60,879 bases of DNA from Halomonadaceae bacterium T82-2 (GTDB lineage Bacteria > Pseudomonadota > Gammaproteobacteria > Pseudomonadales > Halomonadaceae). The DNA lies in NCBI GenBank assembly GCA_001577635.1, contig LSBP01000018.1:1-60879 (forward strand), read 5' to 3'. Each line of letters opens with the position of its first letter. The stretch's first letter is position 1. This document shows positions 7,482-15,526 of the stretch, piece after piece. The notes under the pieces were generated by a model that worked only from the letters and a program-made list of their open reading frames with translations, was not told the DNA's origin and did not search any database. Made by a program: the position numbers and the translations under genes.

Positions 7482-10400
7482 TCAGTCATCACCCAGCGCG
7501 AGCAGGGACGCATTGCCGCCCAGGGCGGCGGTGTTGATGGTCAGCGCCTTTTCGGTGGCGAAGCGCAGCAGGTAATGCGGCCCGCCGGCCTTGGGGCCGG
7601 TTCCGGAGAGCCCCTGGCCCCCGAAGGGCTGGACGCCGACCACGGCCCCGATGATATTACGGTTCACGTACACATTGCCTACCCGAACTTTCTGCGCGAT
7701 GGCCTCGGCGAAGGATTCGTTGCGGCTGTGCACCCCGAACGTCAGGCCGTACTGCTTGGCGTTGATCGATTCGATGACCCCTTCGATGTCGCTGGCCCGG
7801 TAGCGCACGATGTGCAGGATCGGGCCGAACTGCTCGCGCTCCAGCGCGTCGATGCCGTCGATCTCGAAGGCGGTCGGCGCGACGAAGGTGCCCTCGGCGG
7901 TCTTGGCCGGGTCCAGCTCGGTCTCGGCGATCAGCCGGTTCTCGCCCTTGAGCCGCTCGATGTGGGCCTGCAGCCCCTGGCGGGCGTCGTCGTCGATCAC
8001 CGGGCCGACATCGGTGCCCAGGTGGCGGGGGTCGCCGACGTGCAGCTCGGCCATCGCGCCCTTGAGGATCTGGATCACCCGGTCGGCGATATCTTCCTGG
8101 AGGTAGAGCACGCGGAGCGCCGAGCAGCGCTGACCGGCGCTCTGGAACGCCGAGCGGATGACGTCGGCCACCACCTGTTCGGGCAGGGCGGTGGAGTCGA
8201 CGATCATGGCGTTGAGGCCCCCGGTCTCGGCGATCAGCGTGGGCAGCGGCGCGCCTTCACGGTCGGCCAGCGAGCGGTTGATGAGCTGCGCGGTATCGGT
8301 GCCGCCGGTGAAGGCCACGCCGGTGATGCGGGCATCCGAGGTCAGCACGCTGCCCACGGTGGGACCGTCGCCGGGGAGCAGCTGCACCACGTCGCGCGGC
8401 ATGCCGGCTTCGTACAGCAGCTCGACGACGCGGTGGGCGACCAGCGAGGTCTGTTCGGCGGGCTTGGCCAGCACGCTGTTGCCGGAAACCGCCGCGGCGA
8501 CCATCTGGCCGCAGAAGATCGCCACCGGGAAGTTCCACGGGCTGATGCAGGCGAAGACCCCCTTGCCGCCCATGATCAGCTGGTTGGATTCGCCGGTGGG
8601 GCCGGGCAGCGCCATGGGTTCGGCGAACAGCTCGCGGGCCCGGTTGGCGTAGTAGCGACAGAAATCCACCGCCTCGCGGATCTCGTCGACGCCGTCGGTG
8701 AGCAGCTTGCCCCCCTCGCGGGAACACAGCGTCATCAGCTCGGCGAGGTTGGCCTCCATCAGGTCGGCAAAGCGTTCGAGAATCTGCGCGCGCTCCTCGA
8801 CCGGCGTGGCCTCCCAGCGCGGGAAGGCCGCCCAGGCGGCCTCCACGGCCTGCTTCGCCTGCTCGGCGGTGGTCCACTGCACGCTGCCCACCACCTGACG
8901 CCGATCGTAGGGGCTGAGTACCTCATGGCGCTGGGCATCGAGGGTATCGACCTCGAAGGCCAGCAGCGGCTTGACGTGGTACTGCGTGTCCATGAAGCCG
9001 TCCATGGCGCTGGTCAGCGGCCGGTAGTGGCTCCAGATATTGAGGTTCACGCCGTGGGAGTTGCGCCGGCCGGCGCCATAGATGTCCCTGGGCAGCGGAA
9101 TGCGCGGGTTGGCATAGGTGTCGTACTGGCGCAGGCTTTCCACCGGATGCACGCACAGCGATTCGACCGGCACCCGCGGGTCGACCAGCTGGTGAACGAA
9201 CGAGGAGTTGGCGCCGTTTTCCAGCAGCCGGCGCACCAGGTAGGGCAGCAGGTCCTTGTGGGCACCGACCGGCGCGTAGATGCGGCAGTAGGTGCCCTTG
9301 GGGGCGCGTTTCAGGGCGGCGTCGTAGAGCGCCTCGCCCATGCCGTGCAGGCGCTGGAACTCGAAGGCGCGGTCGGCGTCGTTGGCCAGCTCCAGGATGG
9401 TGCTGATGGTGTGGGCATTGTGCGTGGCGAACTGCGGGAAGATCCGCCCGCGGGTGTTCTCCGAGAGCAGGAAGTGGGCACAGACCAGGTAGGCGACATC
9501 GGTGTTGGCCTTGCGGGTGTAGACCGGATAGCCGTCGATGCCCAGCTGCTGGGACTCCTTGACCTCGGTGTCCCAGTAGGCGCCCTTGACCAGGCGCAGC
9601 GGAATCTCGTCGCCCTGCTGGTCGGCGAGGCGGTTGATGTAGTGCAGCACCGGCAGCGCGCGCTTGGCGTAGCCCTGCACCACCAGGCCGAAGTGACCCC
9701 AGCCCTTGGCGGCGTCGCTCTCGTAGACGGCGCGGAAGACCTCCAGGGACAGCTCGAGGCGGTCCACTTCCTCGGCATCGATGGTGACCGCCACGTCACG
9801 CTCGCGGGCCATGGCGACCAGCTGCTTCACGCTGTCGACCAGCTCGACGAGGATCTGCTCGCGACGCCCGAACTCGTAGCGTGGATGCAGCGCCGAGAGC
9901 TTGATCGAGATCGACGGCGCCGGCGTCCTGGCGTCGAGCTTCTGGCTGACCGCGCCGACGCGCTCGATCGCCTTGGCGTAGTCGTCGAAGTAGCGCCGGG
10001 CGTCGTCGCGGGTGCGCGCCGCCTCGCCGAGCATGTCGTAGGAGTAGGTGTAGCCCTTGTCGAACAGCGGCTGGGAGCGCTTGAGCGCCTCGTCGACGGT
10101 GCGACCGAGCACGAACTGGCGGCCCATGATCTTCATCGCCTCGACCATGGCGCGGCGGATCACCGGCTCGCCCATGCGATTGACCAGCTTGTTGATGAAG
10201 GTGGCCGGCTTGCCCTCGCGGGGCTTGTCGAGCTGGATCACCCGGCCGGTCATCAGCAGGCCCCAGGTGGAGGCGTTGACGAACCAGGACTCGCTCTGGC
10301 CGACGTAGGATTTCCAGTCGGCCGGCCCCAGCTTGTCCTCGATCAGGGCATCGGCGGTGGCCTTGTCGGGGATGCGCAGCATGGCCTCGGCCAGGCACAT

Positions 10401-10673
10401 CAGCATCAGCCCCTCGTGGGTGTCGAGGCTGTACTGCTGGAGGAGTTCGTCGATGGAGTCGACGGCGGTGTCCATCTCGCGGACTTCCCGAACCAGGTCG
10501 GCGGTCTTGTCGGCGATGCGCTGGAAATCCTCGTCATCGGCCTGGAGGAAGGCGACCAGCTCGCGCATGAAGGCGTCTTCGTCGACGATGTAATGCTCGC
10601 TCACTCGGTCGAGCAGCGCGTTCAGGTCCTGTTGCCAGGTCTGCTGGTCCAGCATGGTCTTGGCTTCGAGCAT
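7482..10673 (-). CDS. putA: PutA, bifunctional proline dehydrogenase / P5C dehydrogenase without DNA-binding domain
   Basis: The 1063-residue enzyme oxidises proline to glutamate in two linked steps. An N-terminal helical arm leads to the FAD-dependent proline dehydrogenase barrel (with LPLRLVKGAYWDTEVK), followed by an NAD-dependent aldehyde dehydrogenase domain: SPWNFPVAIFCGQM, the ETGG element, and the catalytic cysteine at residue 850 in SAGQRCSALR. E. coli PutA is 1320 residues because of an N-terminal ribbon-helix-helix repressor domain and a C-terminal domain; the first is absent here, so this PutA cannot autoregulate through DNA. A PruR-like AraC activator immediately upstream fits that. 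The start at 10673 is used; an internal Met six codons later is possible. Confidence 0.96.
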   Translation of the reverse strand: MLEAKTMLDQQTWQQDLNALLDRVSEHYIVDEDAFMRELVAFLQADDEDFQRIADKTADLVREVREMDTAVDSIDELLQQYSLDTHEGLMLMCLAEAMLRIPDKATADALIEDKLGPADWKSYVGQSESWFVNASTWGLLMTGRVIQLDKPREGKPATFINKLVNRMGEPVIRRAMVEAMKIMGRQFVLGRTVDEALKRSQPLFDKGYTYSYDMLGEAARTRDDARRYFDDYAKAIERVGAVSQKLDARTPAPSISIKLSALHPRYEFGRREQILVELVDSVKQLVAMARERDVAVTIDAEEVDRLELSLEVFRAVYESDAAKGWGHFGLVVQGYAKRALPVLHYINRLADQQGDEIPLRLVKGAYWDTEVKESQQLGIDGYPVYTRKANTDVAYLVCAHFLLSENTRGRIFPQFATHNAHTISTILELANDADRAFEFQRLHGMGEALYDAALKRAPKGTYCRIYAPVGAHKDLLPYLVRRLLENGANSSFVHQLVDPRVPVESLCVHPVESLRQYDTYANPRIPLPRDIYGAGRRNSHGVNLNIWSHYRPLTSAMDGFMDTQYHVKPLLAFEVDTLDAQRHEVLSPYDRRQVVGSVQWTTAEQAKQAVEAAWAAFPRWEATPVEERAQILERFADLMEANLAELMTLCSREGGKLLTDGVDEIREAVDFCRYYANRARELFAEPMALPGPTGESNQLIMGGKGVFACISPWNFPVAIFCGQMVAAAVSGNSVLAKPAEQTSLVAHRVVELLYEAGMPRDVVQLLPGDGPTVGSVLTSDARITGVAFTGGTDTAQLINRSLADREGAPLPTLIAETGGLNAMIVDSTALPEQVVADVIRSAFQSAGQRCSALRVLYLQEDIADRVIQILKGAMAELHVGDPRHLGTDVGPVIDDDARQGLQAHIERLKGENRLIAETELDPAKTAEGTFVAPTAFEIDGIDALEREQFGPILHIVRYRASDIEGVIESINAKQYGLTFGVHSRNESFAEAIAQKVRVGNVYVNRNIIGAVVGVQPFGGQGLSGTGPKAGGPHYLLRFATEKALTINTAALGGNASLLALGDD

Positions 10674-11006
10674 GAGAAGACCCCGTTATCAGGTAGTGAC
10701 TCGGGCGCAGCCGGGCCCGACGGTGGCAATGCCGTTCCCCCGTCGTCCGTGACGAGCTCTGCAACGCCGGAATCCCCGGCTGCGAACACCAGGGTGCGAG
10801 AAGCGATTCTGTAATGGCTTGAATTTAGAGTGGGAGAGATTGCGGCGTCTTGCCAATTTCTTGGCCGGCATTGTCAAAAAGCCGGAAAGTGTGTCCTGTC
10901 GTGGTCTTTTTTAGACCAAGGTCGAAGATGATCGCGGCCGATCACGCCGTGTTCCGGGCGGGCACGGCCGGCGCACGGGCACGCTGGCAGCGGCTTGCGC
11001 GGCGAT
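10674..11006. other. putA upstream regulatory region
   Basis: The 333 bases between putA and the AraC-type gene contain no gene. The minus strand has a TTGACA hexamer at about 10870-10875. A palindrome at 10902-10918 lies about 230 bases upstream of the putA start. This is the expected place for PruR-type binding and the putA promoter, but I cannot define a convincing -10 box. Confidence 0.45.
10902..10918. promoter_or_regulatory. TGGTCT-N5-AGACCA palindrome upstream of putA
   Basis: TGGTCT and AGACCA form a perfect six-base inverted repeat around five T residues. It is not followed by a T-run on the minus strand, so it reads better as an operator than as a terminator of the AraC-type gene. 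Confidence 0.4.
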
Positions 11007-11807
11007 TCAGCGGCTCAGCCGTCTGGGCGAGGCGGTGGCGACTCGGGTCAGGCGCCGATGCCGGCGCAGGCGACCCGGGGGCTCGTTGAAGACGCGGCGG
11101 AAGGCATGGGACAGCGCGCTCTGGCTGGCAAACCCCGTCCGGGCGGCAATCTCGTTCAAGGGCAGCGGCGAATCGGTCAGCAGCTCCCGGGCGGCATGAA
11201 GGCGCTGGCGCAGCACGTACTGGTAGGGGGTGACGCCGGTCTGTTGGCGGAAGCACTCGCTGAAGTGCGCCACGCTCAGGCAGGCGCGTTCGGCCAGATC
11301 GGCGACGGCGAGGCGCCGGTCGAGATTGCGCTGGATGAAGGTGTCGATGTCCGCCAGGTCGATGCGTCGCCGCGAAGCCGGCATGGTGTCGGTTTCGGGA
11401 AGGCGGGCGCGCAGACAGCCGAGAAAGGTGGCCGCCAGCAGATCGCCCGGTGCCGGCCGGGGTTGCGTGAGTTCCTGCAGCAGGAAATTCAGGTAGGCGC
11501 GCAGTGGGTCATCGAGTGCAAAGAAGCGCGGGGCGTCGAACAGCCGGGCGTGCTCGCGGTGGGCCCCGGACAGCGCCGGGGCATCGTCCGGCAGGTCGAG
11601 GATCAGCTGCCGGTTGGTGCCGATGCCCTCGTAGTAGTGCACGTAGTTGGCCGGCACGATGCAGCCGGAGAGTGCCTCGATGCGCCCGCCCAGGCCTTCG
11701 ATCTCGAAGTCGGCGTGCCCGTCGAGGCCGATCACGATCTGGTGGAAGTCATGATCGTGATGCTTGATGGTGTTGTCGAGCGGCGTCAGTCGCAGCGTGC
11801 TGGTCAT
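11007..11807 (-). CDS. pruR: AraC-family regulator, PruR-like proline regulator
   Basis: The 266-residue protein has an N-terminal cupin-like sensor domain (HHDHDFHQIVIGLDGHADFE, about residues 15-40) and a C-terminal pair of helix-turn-helix motifs (DLAERACLSVAHFSECFRQQ and EIAARTGFASQSALSHAFRR) typical of AraC/XylS activators. In Pseudomonas an AraC-type PruR next to putA and putP activates proline catabolism; position and family support the same role. The ATG at 11807 is preferred over one ten codons upstream because ACGAGGTC precedes it. It is transcribed towards putA but separated from it by 333 bases. Confidence 0.75.
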   Translation of the reverse strand: MTSTLRLTPLDNTIKHHDHDFHQIVIGLDGHADFEIEGLGGRIEALSGCIVPANYVHYYEGIGTNRQLILDLPDDAPALSGAHREHARLFDAPRFFALDDPLRAYLNFLLQELTQPRPAPGDLLAATFLGCLRARLPETDTMPASRRRIDLADIDTFIQRNLDRRLAVADLAERACLSVAHFSECFRQQTGVTPYQYVLRQRLHAARELLTDSPLPLNEIAARTGFASQSALSHAFRRVFNEPPGRLRRHRRLTRVATASPRRLSR

Positions 11808-11867
11808 GGGCCGACCTCGTGACGACGGGAGTGCCATTGTAAGCGCTCGGCCGCGGCGACGGTAGGC

Positions 11868-12239
11868 TCAGAACTCGCGGCGGCCCTCCTCGAGGGCCAG
11901 GCGGGCGGCCAGGTGGTCGCGCAGCACGGTCAGCTCCTCGCGTCCGGTGCGCGACAGCAGCGAGCCGCCCTGCTGGGACCGCAGGGAGCGGCCGTGCTCT
12001 TCCATGATGCGCTGCGCGCTGCGGCGCACCCCCTCGAGATAGGCGTCGTGACGGATCGGATAGCCGACCACGGTATGCCATTCGGACTCGGAGGCCTGGC
12101 CGTTGAGCACGCGCTCGAACAGGCGCAGCAGGTGCTGCGGTTCGGTCCGGTAACGCGGAGTGCGCGCCAGCATCAGCATGGCGATGCTGCCGCCGACGAC
12201 GAGCAGGGTGACGAGGAAGATCAGCAAATATAGCGCCAT
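11868..12239 (-). CDS. small single-span membrane protein of unknown function
   Basis: From the ATG at 12239 the product is 123 residues. It opens with one strongly hydrophobic segment (MALYLLIFLVTLLVVGG, residues 1-25), after which a positive RTPRYR stretch predicts a cytoplasmic soluble part of about 95 residues with charged helices. I recognise no domain. The frame runs 19 codons further upstream, but that part overlaps tRNA-tail repeats and looks non-coding. No strong ribosome site is visible. It lies directly downstream of tRNA-Gly(CCC) and its repeats. Confidence 0.55.
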   Translation of the reverse strand: MALYLLIFLVTLLVVGGSIAMLMLARTPRYRTEPQHLLRLFERVLNGQASESEWHTVVGYPIRHDAYLEGVRRSAQRIMEEHGRSLRSQQGGSLLSRTGREELTVLRDHLAARLALEEGRREF

Positions 12240-12258
12240 GGAGACAGGCCGAAAGGTT

Positions 12259-12340
12259 GAGAGCGGGCGACGGGAGTCGATCGGGTGGCGCACCACCGGG
12301 CTGGCGCACCACCGGGCTGGCGCACCAGATCGCGACCCTT
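12259..12340 (-). repeat. second tRNA-Gly 3'-tail repeat, triple hairpin insert
   Basis: Read on the minus strand this copies the tRNA-Gly tail: AAGGGTCGCGA, then an insert, then a diverged TCGACTCCCGTCGCCCGCTC. The insert replaces the start of the T-loop and holds three units with centres at about 12323, 12307 and 12291. The outer two fold as CTGG/CCAG and GGTGG/CCACC around TGCG loops. The terminal CCA is lost. It is the most distal and most decayed copy at this locus. Confidence 0.75.
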
Positions 12341-12358
12341 GGGATTATGCAAGGAATC

Positions 12359-12424
12359 TGGAGCGGGCAACGAGATTCGATCGGATGGCGCACCACCGGG
12401 CTGGCGCACCAGATCGCGACCCTT
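12359..12424 (-). repeat. first tRNA-Gly 3'-tail repeat, double hairpin insert
   Basis: This minus-strand copy has the exact tRNA tail TCGAATCTCGTTGCCCGCTC with CCA, preceded by AAGGGTCGCGA, with a two-unit insert where the T-loop should begin. Hairpins are CTGG-TGCG-CCAG (12401-12412 on the plus strand) and GGTGG-TGCG-CCATC (12383-12397, one G-T pair). The 42 bases 12341-12382 match 12425-12466, inside the real tRNA, with one difference, showing duplication of tail plus downstream spacer. Confidence 0.8.
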
Positions 12425-12442
12425 GGGACTATGCAAGGAATC

Positions 12443-12518
12443 TGGAGCGGGCAACGAGATTCGAACTCGCGACCCTCAGCTTGGGAAGCTGATGCTCTAC
12501 CAACTGAGCTATACCCGC
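12443..12518 (-). tRNA. tRNA-Gly(CCC)
   Basis: A 76-nt cloverleaf with encoded CCA. The acceptor GCGGGTA pairs with TGCCCGC, the anticodon loop is TTCCCAA inside a TCAGC/GCTGA stem, giving anticodon CCC, and the T-arm is GCGAG-TTCGAAT-CTCGT. It is transcribed away from the CBS-domain gene and is followed by two altered copies of its own 3' third. Confidence 0.97.
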
Positions 12519-12529
12519 TCGGCGGCTCG

Positions 12530-12559
12530 ATCATAATGAAAGTACGCCCGCCAAGGCAA
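12530..12559 (-). promoter_or_regulatory. tRNA-Gly(CCC) promoter
   Basis: On the minus strand a -35 TTGCCT (12554-12559) and a -10 TATGAT (12530-12535) are separated by 18 bases, placing the start of transcription about 5 bases before the tRNA. The -10 is a near-consensus sigma-70 box. Confidence 0.65.
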
Positions 12560-12704
12560 GCCCCGGTCGTCATGGTTACATTGCGATACAAAACAGTTCG
12601 TCCCGGGAGGGAGAAATCCGGCGAGGCTGTGGTCACAGGAATGAGCGCAATTTTCCAGCAGTCGCGGAAAATGGCGTCTTTGCTTACTTTATTCGATCCC
12701 TTGA

Positions 12705-12736
12705 CCGCCACATCATCCCGATGTGGCGGTTTTTTT
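12705..12736 (+). terminator. orphan intrinsic terminator
   Basis: CCGCCACATC pairs perfectly with GATGTGGCGG (12720-12729) around ATCCC and is followed by seven T residues on the plus strand. Both flanking genes are on the minus strand, so no annotated gene uses it. It is the strongest canonical terminator of this region and implies a plus-strand transcript from 12540-12700. Confidence 0.8.
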
Positions 12737-12755
12737 CGCGAGGATGCTCGGCGGG

Positions 12756-13163
12756 TCAGTGGCCGCGCATCTGCAGAATGGCGCTGACCACATCGCGCCG
12801 GGTCACGATCCCGACCAGCCGTTCGCCCTCGACGACCGGGTAGACCTTGGGCTTGGTGCCGAGCATTTCCTGGGCCAGGTCGGTGATGCTCTTGTTGGGC
12901 GTCACCGTCAGCACCTCGTGCCGCATCAGCTCACGTACCGGTGCCGGCTCCTCATCGTGATAGGCGCTGTCGAGCAGCTTGCCCATGACATCCATCTCCG
13001 AGACGAAGCCGATCAGATGGTCGCGCTCGTCGACAACGGGGGCCCCGGGGAGCCGGTGCAGGGCCAGCCCGGCGACCAGCGTGGCCACGGATGTGTTGCC
13101 GGTCACCCGGTAGCAGTCGCGGGACATGATATCGCGCACGACGGTGGGGGCCTTGGTGTTCAT
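12756..13163 (-). CDS. CBS-domain-pair protein
   Basis: The 135-residue protein consists of two CBS domains only: VVRDIMSRDCYRVTGNTSV through VDERDHLIGFVSEMD, then VRELMRHEVLTVTPNKSI through VVEGERLVGIVTRRDVV. Such stand-alone pairs bind adenosine nucleotides and act as energy sensors. There is no membrane segment or fused catalytic domain. It lies 87 bases downstream of the flavoprotein gene on the same strand and may be cotranscribed. Partner unknown. Confidence 0.9.
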   Translation of the reverse strand: MNTKAPTVVRDIMSRDCYRVTGNTSVATLVAGLALHRLPGAPVVDERDHLIGFVSEMDVMGKLLDSAYHDEEPAPVRELMRHEVLTVTPNKSITDLAQEMLGTKPKVYPVVEGERLVGIVTRRDVVSAILQMRGH

Positions 13164-13250
13164 GGCGGTGCCTCCTGCCGAGGGGGCCGACGGCCCCGTC
13201 GCTGTGTCCGGCCGGCAAGGCCGCCGGCCGTTGAAACCCGAGGGCCGGGC

Positions 13251-14726
13251 TCAGTCGCCCGGGCCGCACTCCATGCAGTGTTCGAGGATCGCCGGGCCCA
13301 GCTGCAGATTGGCGTTGAGATCGCGCAGTCCCGTGCGCAACCCCTCCTCGATCACCGGGTGGTAGAACGGCATGTCGAGCATCTGCGAGACCGTCAGCCG
13401 CTGCTGCAACGACCAGGCCAGCAGATGGGCGAGATGCTCGGCACGGGGGCCGAAGATCTCGGCGCCCAGGAACAGCCCGGAACCGTGCTCGGCGTAGAGG
13501 CGCATCAGCCCCTGGTTGGCACGCATGACCCGCGAGCGGCCCTGACTCTCGAAGGAGACCTCTCCGGTGGCCAGGCAGTCGCAGCCGCCGTGGCGCTTCT
13601 CGAGCTCCGCATAGCTCGGGCCCACTGTGGCGATCTGCGGGTCGCTGAACACGATACTCAGCGGCGCCCGGCGGTGGCCGACCCGTACCTCGGGGAAGCG
13701 CCCGGCGTTGTCGCCGGCGATGCGCCCTTCGTCCGTGGCTTCGTGGAGCAGGGGCAGCTCCTGGTCGGCGTCGCCGGCGATGAAGACGGGCGCGGGCTTG
13801 CCGTCGGCTGTGCGGCACTGCATGGTGTAGCGGTTGAAGCATGGCACACCACGCGAATCGAGTTGCAGGTCGGCATTCTCGAGCGCCAGGCGATCCGTGT
13901 TGGGGCGGCGCCCCGTGGCGGCCAGAAGATAGTCGAAGCGCTCGGTCAGGCGTCGGCCGGTGCCGCGCTCGATGAACGTCACCACCACCTGGTCGCCGTC
14001 CCGCTCGATGCCTTCCACGGTGGCATCAGTATCCACGTAGAGCGCTTCGTGCTCGTTGAGGGTACGCTCGGCGTAGTCGCGGATCACGGTATCCTGCAGT
14101 GGCCCCAGGCCGCCGCCGACACCGAACAGGCGCACGCGCACGCCAAGCCGATGCAGGGCCTGGCCGAGTTCCAGGCCGATCACCCCCGGGCCGAAGACCG
14201 CCACCGACTCGGGCAGGGTCTCCCACTCGAAGAGATCGTCATTGGTCACCAGCCGGTCGCCGGCCGCCTCAAGGAGCGCGGGATGTTGCGGCCGAGAACC
14301 ACTGGCGATGATGATGCGCCGCGCGACGACCCGGGTGTGGTTGTCGATCTGCAGCGTGTCGGGGGCGACAAAACGGGCGTAGCCACGCAGCCGGTTGCGC
14401 TCGGGGATGCCGTCGACCGACTCGATGACGAAGCCCACGAAGCGGTCGCGCTCGCGACGGACCCGGTCCATCACCGCTCGGCCATCGACCTGTACCTCGC
14501 CGGTCACGTTGATGCCGAAGGGGGCGGCGTCACGGGCGTGGTGGGCCGCCTCGGCGGCGGCGATCAGCAGCTTGGAGGGCATGCAGCCGACCCGTGCACA
14601 GGTGGTCCCGTAGGGCCCGCCCTCGATCAGCAGCACGGATTGGGTGTGGGCCCTGGCGGCGCGATAGGCGCCGAGGCCGGCACTGCCGGCCCCGATGATG
14701 GCTACGTCGACGTGGCGTGTCTCCAT
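13251..14726 (-). CDS. dihydrolipoamide dehydrogenase-like class I flavoprotein disulfide reductase
   Basis: At 491 residues it has the full class I architecture: FAD-binding VAIIGAGSAGLGAYRAA at the N-terminus, redox-active Cys43 and Cys48 in TTCARVGCMPSK, an NAD-binding GPGVIGLELG around residue 190, the second FAD motif FIAGDAD, and a C-terminal active-site HPVIEEGL. Canonical lipoamide dehydrogenases read GGTCLNVGCIPSK, so this is a divergent paralogue not placed in a dehydrogenase-complex operon. It may serve lipoamide or another disulfide substrate. No E2 or glycine-cleavage genes are in the window. Confidence 0.85.
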   Translation of the reverse strand: METRHVDVAIIGAGSAGLGAYRAARAHTQSVLLIEGGPYGTTCARVGCMPSKLLIAAAEAAHHARDAAPFGINVTGEVQVDGRAVMDRVRRERDRFVGFVIESVDGIPERNRLRGYARFVAPDTLQIDNHTRVVARRIIIASGSRPQHPALLEAAGDRLVTNDDLFEWETLPESVAVFGPGVIGLELGQALHRLGVRVRLFGVGGGLGPLQDTVIRDYAERTLNEHEALYVDTDATVEGIERDGDQVVVTFIERGTGRRLTERFDYLLAATGRRPNTDRLALENADLQLDSRGVPCFNRYTMQCRTADGKPAPVFIAGDADQELPLLHEATDEGRIAGDNAGRFPEVRVGHRRAPLSIVFSDPQIATVGPSYAELEKRHGGCDCLATGEVSFESQGRSRVMRANQGLMRLYAEHGSGLFLGAEIFGPRAEHLAHLLAWSLQQRLTVSQMLDMPFYHPVIEEGLRTGLRDLNANLQLGPAILEHCMECGPGD

Positions 14727-14970
14727 GACGCGTTATTCCTCCCGTATTCGATGACAAGATAGCGTGTCGTGGTCAGTGGTGCCGGTGTGCCGGGCAGACG
14801 AAGACGCACCCCTTGTCTGCGCGGTGTGCCGCCACCACTGTATATCTTGGGTGAAGTCAGTATGTCGGGAGAGCTGTCGCCAAGGAATTTGATTGGTTGA
14901 AAAGTTTTAATAGCTATTTTTGATGGTCGGGGCGGTGGCGTGCAAGGCCGCCCCGAACGAGGAGGTCACC

Positions 14971-15258
14971 ATGGATGCTCGAGAGTATCTCGCCAGACAG
15001 GGCGTGAACCTGGATCGCGAGGAGGATCGCCCCAACACCCTGGAGGAGCTGGCCTGGGAGCGGGCGCGTCAGGCCGGGGCCCAACGGCCGCGTACCGGTA
15101 CGCCCCACGACTGGGAAGACTGGGAGCGTTACCATGATCAGCTGGCCGGCGGCGCTGACCAGCTGGCGCGCAAGATTGACCCGACGGCGCACGGGCGTGG
15201 CGCTCGCGACGCCGCAACGCGCCGGGACGACGACGAGGGCACCGGCAACGGGGCCTGA
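14971..15258 (+). CDS. small hydrophilic protein, unknown
   Basis: This 95-residue protein is very polar and rich in Arg, Asp, Glu and Gly, with no hydrophobic segment and a low-complexity C-terminus. I recognise no family. A strong GAGGAGGTCACC ribosome site just before the ATG, and the YqaE-like gene 28 bases downstream, support it as a real gene. The frame extends 17 codons upstream without a ribosome site. The upstream 240 bases are unusually AT-rich near 14880-14925, a likely promoter. Confidence 0.6.
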   Translation: MDAREYLARQGVNLDREEDRPNTLEELAWERARQAGAQRPRTGTPHDWEDWERYHDQLAGGADQLARKIDPTAHGRGARDAATRRDDDEGTGNGA

Positions 15259-15286
15259 TCACCAAGGAAAGGAGAGAGGTAAACGC

Positions 15287-15445
15287 ATGGACGTGATTCG
15301 CATCATTCTGGCCATCATTCTGCCGCCCGTCGGGGTATTCCTGCAGGTCGGCTTCGGTCTGCACTTCTGGCTGAACATTCTGCTGACGCTGCTGGGCTAC
15401 ATTCCCGGTATCGTGCATGCGGTCTGGATCATCGCCCGGCGCTGA
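15287..15445 (+). CDS. yqaE: YqaE/Pmp3 family membrane peptide
   Basis: A 52-residue proteolipid-like peptide with two membrane segments. It has the family pattern ILAIILPPVGVFLQVG near the N-terminus and LLTLLGYIPGIVHAVWII at the C-terminus. Pmp3/YqaE peptides sit in the cytoplasmic membrane and are induced by salt, cold and envelope stress in plants, yeast and bacteria, which suits a halophile. AAGGAAAGGAGAGAGG lies upstream. It follows the hydrophilic small gene and is followed by a strong hairpin. Confidence 0.93.
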   Translation: MDVIRIILAIILPPVGVFLQVGFGLHFWLNILLTLLGYIPGIVHAVWIIARR

Positions 15446-15463
15446 CGGCCGGACAATGCAAGA

Positions 15464-15489
15464 CCCCCGGCGCCTTGCGGCGCCGGGGG
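15464..15489. terminator. terminator between yqaE and lipoprotein gene
   Basis: CCCCCGGCGCC pairs perfectly with GGCGCCGGGGG around a TTGC loop. It lies between convergent genes and has no clear T-run. Confidence 0.75.
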
Positions 15490-15526
15490 CTGAATGGCTG
15501 ATTCCGTCGATTCGCCCTCGCTCGCG

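Noticed and set aside
7365-10814. 1149-codon open frame antisense to putA
   Set aside because: Gly/Ala/Val/Leu/His-rich shadow of a GC-rich gene; PutA on the opposite strand is certain over its full length.
12257-12787. Open frame across the tRNA-Gly(CCC) repeats encoding repeated WRTTGLAHQ units
   Set aside because: The peptide repeat is just the translation of the tRNA-tail hairpin units; it crosses a tRNA gene and a terminator and has no ribosome site.
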